Assembly: GCA_021784265.1 (NCBI GenBank)
Contig: JAJXTA010000148.1
Span: 1 to 6,855 of the forward strand
Source: a bacterium
GTDB lineage: Bacteria; Verrucomicrobiota; Verrucomicrobiia; Limisphaerales; J093
DNA: 6,855 nt
Direction: 5' to 3'
Below are positions 4,390 through 6,855 of the stretch, one piece after another. The notes beneath the pieces were generated by a model, which did no database searches, had not been told where the DNA came from, and worked only from the letters and a program-made list of their open reading frames with translations. Each line of letters opens with the position of its first letter. Within the stretch, counting starts at the first letter, position 1. Position numbers and translations under genes: made by a program.

Positions 4390-6824
4390 CGCGTGGCGGT
4401 GCCGCACAGAATCCGCTCGATCAGGCGCAAGGCGCGGCCGCTGTAGGCGTAGCTGCGCTGGTCGAAATAGGTCTGCGTATCGGTGAACAAGGCGTAGAGG
4501 CTGGCCACCTCGACCTCGGTGAGGCGACCCGGCTCGTGTATTAAGGTCTCAAACCGGCCATGCAGCGCCGCGATCCGCCGAGGCAAACCGCGCGGGGAAG
4601 CCTGCCGGGTGATCCACCCTTCGACGGCCAAGCTGGCCCCGAGACCGGCCAGGGCCGCCGCCACCAGGGCCGCCAACCCCGCCATCATGGTGCTCAGGGG
4701 CATCGAGAGCTGGTAGCCGCCAGGGGCGGTGAACACCAACAGCCCCGGAATCGGCACAATGAAAAACCAAATGAAGGTGAACGAGCCCAGGACAAACGAC
4801 CGCCGCAGCTCGCAGCCGAAGCGGGAGCGGACGTCCGGGCTGGCGTGCACATCGGTCAAGGGCCGCTTAAGCAAGGGCTGGGCGGTGCTACGCAAAAACG
4901 CGAGGACGTTCGCTTGGTGCTCAGGGCTCAACGCGGTGCGCTGGAGCACCGGTCCCGCCTTCTCCGGCTCCCCGCCGAGTTGCCGTAGGAGGTTGTGCGC
5001 CAGGCGTCCGGCCGCCCCCGCCTCCAGGCCCCCGGCCTGCAGCCGGCGCTCAAGGCGGGCCGCCAGGCGCCGGACCCGCGTGGGATAGCCCACGTACCGG
5101 AGCGCGGCCACCGCCATGAATCCAAACGCAACCAGGAGCAACCCAGCCCCCGCTCCCTCCCACGGGCCGCCCCGGGCGATGAGCCAAGCGGCCAGCGCAT
5201 AGAGGACAAAGCTGGCCGACCAGCCGAGCAGTTTCGGGAGCCACACCAGCCGGCCCAGATGGCGCCCGGGCTTCGGCGCCAGCAAGAACGGCCCCACCAG
5301 CGCGCTCACGCTGAAGAACAGCGATGGCAGCAACAACACCACGTTAAGGAAGTCCAGATGGGCCAGGGCAAACAGATTGAGCGCGAACGAAACCAGCCCG
5401 ATGCCCCACACTACGGTCCGCAGGTTAATGAGGTTCTGGTAGGTCTCGAAGGGCCGATCCTCCCGTGGCCCGGCCCAAGCCCGAAACGGGATATTGACGG
5501 CCACCGCGTCGTTCGCCGAGGCGCCAGAGAGGACGAACTCCAAACTCTGTCGCAGCACTTGGCCAAGCGCATGGATTACCAGTTGCGGCCCGAACAAGAT
5601 CATGTCCCGCCCGCGGTTGTAGGCCCAGCGCCCGAGCCCGAGGATGAACCCCCCGCTCACGAAACCCAGCAACATCAATGGGGGAGCAAGGGCGCTGAGG
5701 TCCGGCCGGCTGGTTGCCACCCAACCGGCGACCGCGGCGCCGAGCATCGCCGGGACCCGGTGGAACCCACTCCCTTCCAGACACGCCACCAAGCCCAGCC
5801 CGGTCAGCACTTGGTTCATCACGAAGCCAAAGTTCCAGAGTAAGATCAGGATTTGTACGAAGGGGGAAAAGTCCCAGATGATGGCCAGGGGCATCAGGAG
5901 AATGCTGAGCAAGGCGAAGGGCGCGCTCAGGAAGAAACGGCCACCGTTGGCCCGGATTTCCTTGGCAAACACGGAGAACGGCCCGTTGTCGTTGATGGTC
6001 TGCATCATCGGGTCCAACATCATCTGGAGGTAGCCGCCGGACCAGCGCGGGAAAGCGGAGAACCACTCCGCATGGCTCCAGCTCTCGCGGATCTTATGCC
6101 AGAGGGTGCGCGAGGCCACGAACTTGACTTGGTGTCCCAAGGCCAGGGCGTTGTGGGCCGCTTGGGTCACGCCCCAGATGTCCTCGGAAATCCCCACCGC
6201 GTGCGGGCCGAAACCGATCAGGCCCTCGTAGCGCTCGCGGAACGAGGTGCCGCGCCCCACCCGCATGGTGAGGGGACGGAGGGGGGTGTTTGGATCGCAT
6301 AAGGCCCGTTGCACCCGACCGTAGTAGTTGGCCTGGATATTGCCCCAGCCGGTGCCGATCGACTCGCCCCCGACGCCACCAAAGAGCATCACCCCACGGG
6401 TCAGGGCGCGATGCCCCTCCTCGAGGGCCTGTGATCCTTGCCCCAGTGGCGTCAGGGTGTTGGTGGTGCTCCGCCCGGGGATGACGATGACCACCCCCGG
6501 ATCGGCCAGGGCCAGCTTCAGGTCGGCCATCACCGCCTCCAAGTCATGGGCGTTGGCGTTGCGGTCCAGCACCAGCAGGTTGCACAGCCGCAACGATTCC
6601 TCCCAGATCAGGTCCATCCCGACCAAGCCGCCGGCCTTGAACCCAAACGGCGTCCAGTCGTTGACGCTGTAGGCGCGCGCGCCGGGGGCCAGCTCCATCA
6701 GGAGCCGCGCCAGTTTGTTGCGCTGGCCCAATTCGCCCTTATCGTAAGCCAACTGGGCCGGGCGGTTGTTATCCTGGTTGTCGTATTTGTTCTGAATCAG
6801 GTAGAAGGCGACCTTGGGCGCCAA
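4386..6824 (-). CDS. Polytopic membrane protein with a beta-glycan-synthase-like (GT48/GT2-like) domain, N-terminus probably incomplete
   Basis: Residues 1 to about 290 look soluble and catalytic: KYDNQDNNRPAQ (13-24) followed by KGE, LLVLDRNANA (83-92) as a DxD-like strand, GFGPHAVGISEDIWG (204-218) and PRWSGGYLQMM (259-269). From memory, the order NQNHA..RGE, then a DxNQ strand, then INISEDIFAG is that of fungal and plant 1,3-beta-glucan synthases (GT48). The SED and RW..Q pair also recalls the TED and QxxRW motifs of GT2 cellulose synthases. About ten hydrophobic segments follow (roughly 296-316, 320-347, 357-371, 378-398, 470-489, 491-516, 528-550, 557-577, 676-700, 712-736), with RWAYNRGRD at 399-407 and a soluble tail from about 740. 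The inference is a processive inner-membrane polysaccharide synthase; product and sugar donor are unknown. The start is weak: TTG at 6824, four codons after an in-frame TAG (6834-6836), with GAAGG only one base away. The nucleotide-binding N-terminal part normal for such enzymes is missing. It converges on argF, with which no shared function is evident. Confidence 0.75.
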   Translation of the reverse strand: MAPKVAFYLIQNKYDNQDNNRPAQLAYDKGELGQRNKLARLLMELAPGARAYSVNDWTPFGFKAGGLVGMDLIWEESLRLCNLLVLDRNANAHDLEAVMADLKLALADPGVVIVIPGRSTTNTLTPLGQGSQALEEGHRALTRGVMLFGGVGGESIGTGWGNIQANYYGRVQRALCDPNTPLRPLTMRVGRGTSFRERYEGLIGFGPHAVGISEDIWGVTQAAHNALALGHQVKFVASRTLWHKIRESWSHAEWFSAFPRWSGGYLQMMLDPMMQTINDNGPFSVFAKEIRANGGRFFLSAPFALLSILLMPLAIIWDFSPFVQILILLWNFGFVMNQVLTGLGLVACLEGSGFHRVPAMLGAAVAGWVATSRPDLSALAPPLMLLGFVSGGFILGLGRWAYNRGRDMILFGPQLVIHALGQVLRQSLEFVLSGASANDAVAVNIPFRAWAGPREDRPFETYQNLINLRTVVWGIGLVSFALNLFALAHLDFLNVVLLLPSLFFSVSALVGPFLLAPKPGRHLGRLVWLPKLLGWSASFVLYALAAWLIARGGPWEGAGAGLLLVAFGFMAVAALRYVGYPTRVRRLAARLERRLQAGGLEAGAAGRLAHNLLRQLGGEPEKAGPVLQRTALSPEHQANVLAFLRSTAQPLLKRPLTDVHASPDVRSRFGCELRRSFVLGSFTFIWFFIVPIPGLLVFTAPGGYQLSMPLSTMMAGLAALVAAALAGLGASLAVEGWITRQASPRGLPRRIAALHGRFETLIHEPGRLTEVEVASLYALFTDTQTYFDQRSYAYSGRALRLIERILCGTATR

Positions 6825-6855
6825 GCCTTCACGCTACAGATGCAGGGACATGTCC

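Noticed and set aside
4995..5843. Open plus-strand frame of 282 codons antisense to the synthase-like gene
   Set aside because: The product is rich in Gln, Arg, Pro and His with low complexity, shows no motif, and is the usual antisense shadow of a GC-rich gene. The minus-strand frame gives a coherent membrane protein.
1..6855. tRNA, rRNA, CRISPR array, insertion sequence or phage features
   Set aside because: No spaced repeats, transposase motifs, terminal inverted repeats or RNA-gene signatures were seen; coding sequence fills nearly all of the window.

Overview
The window shows two convergent blocks from a GC-rich bacterium. The plus strand (bases 1 to 4389) carries four arginine-biosynthesis genes in the order argJ (5' end cut by the window edge), argB, argD, argF. 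The minus strand (4386 to 6824) carries one long gene for a polytopic membrane protein with a glycosyltransferase-like N-terminal domain. I read the arginine block directly from family motifs. Several sequence details look to me like Verrucomicrobiota (PVC superphylum): the spaced ArgJ cleavage-site region, a DGVQCG motif in ArgD, and GDAACNVANSW in ArgF. That placement rests on memory of the families and is an inference.

Arginine block. ArgJ moves the acetyl group from N-acetylornithine to glutamate, ArgB phosphorylates N-acetylglutamate, ArgD transaminates the semialdehyde to N-acetylornithine, and ArgF carbamoylates ornithine to citrulline. With argC, which would be expected just upstream and is not in the window, this gives the acetyl-recycling (cyclic) route from glutamate to citrulline. 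Gaps are short (78, 64 and 37 bases), so one transcript is likely. ArgB has the N-terminal segment associated with arginine-sensitive kinases, which suggests feedback control at that step. Between argB and argD lies an open 23-codon reading frame with a good ribosome-binding site. Its start overlaps the argB stop as ATGA and its stop overlaps the argD start as ATGA.

Minus-strand block. The 812-codon frame encodes a catalytic-looking region (about residues 1 to 290), then about ten membrane segments with a cytoplasmic-looking loop and a soluble tail. By eye its motifs recall processive beta-glycan synthases: an NQ.N segment, an ISEDI segment and an RWSGGYLQ segment. They resemble eukaryotic 1,3-beta-glucan/callose synthases (GT48) and also GT2 cellulose synthases. 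The frame opens immediately after an in-frame TAG, with only a TTG start and no convincing ribosome-binding site. The N-terminal nucleotide-binding half expected for such enzymes is absent, so the gene may be split, interrupted, or continue upstream of the window.

The two blocks meet tail to tail with no gap: argF and the synthase-like gene share the palindrome CTAG as their stop codons. No RNA genes, CRISPR arrays, insertion sequences or origins were seen, and no gene-free stretch exceeds 300 bases.
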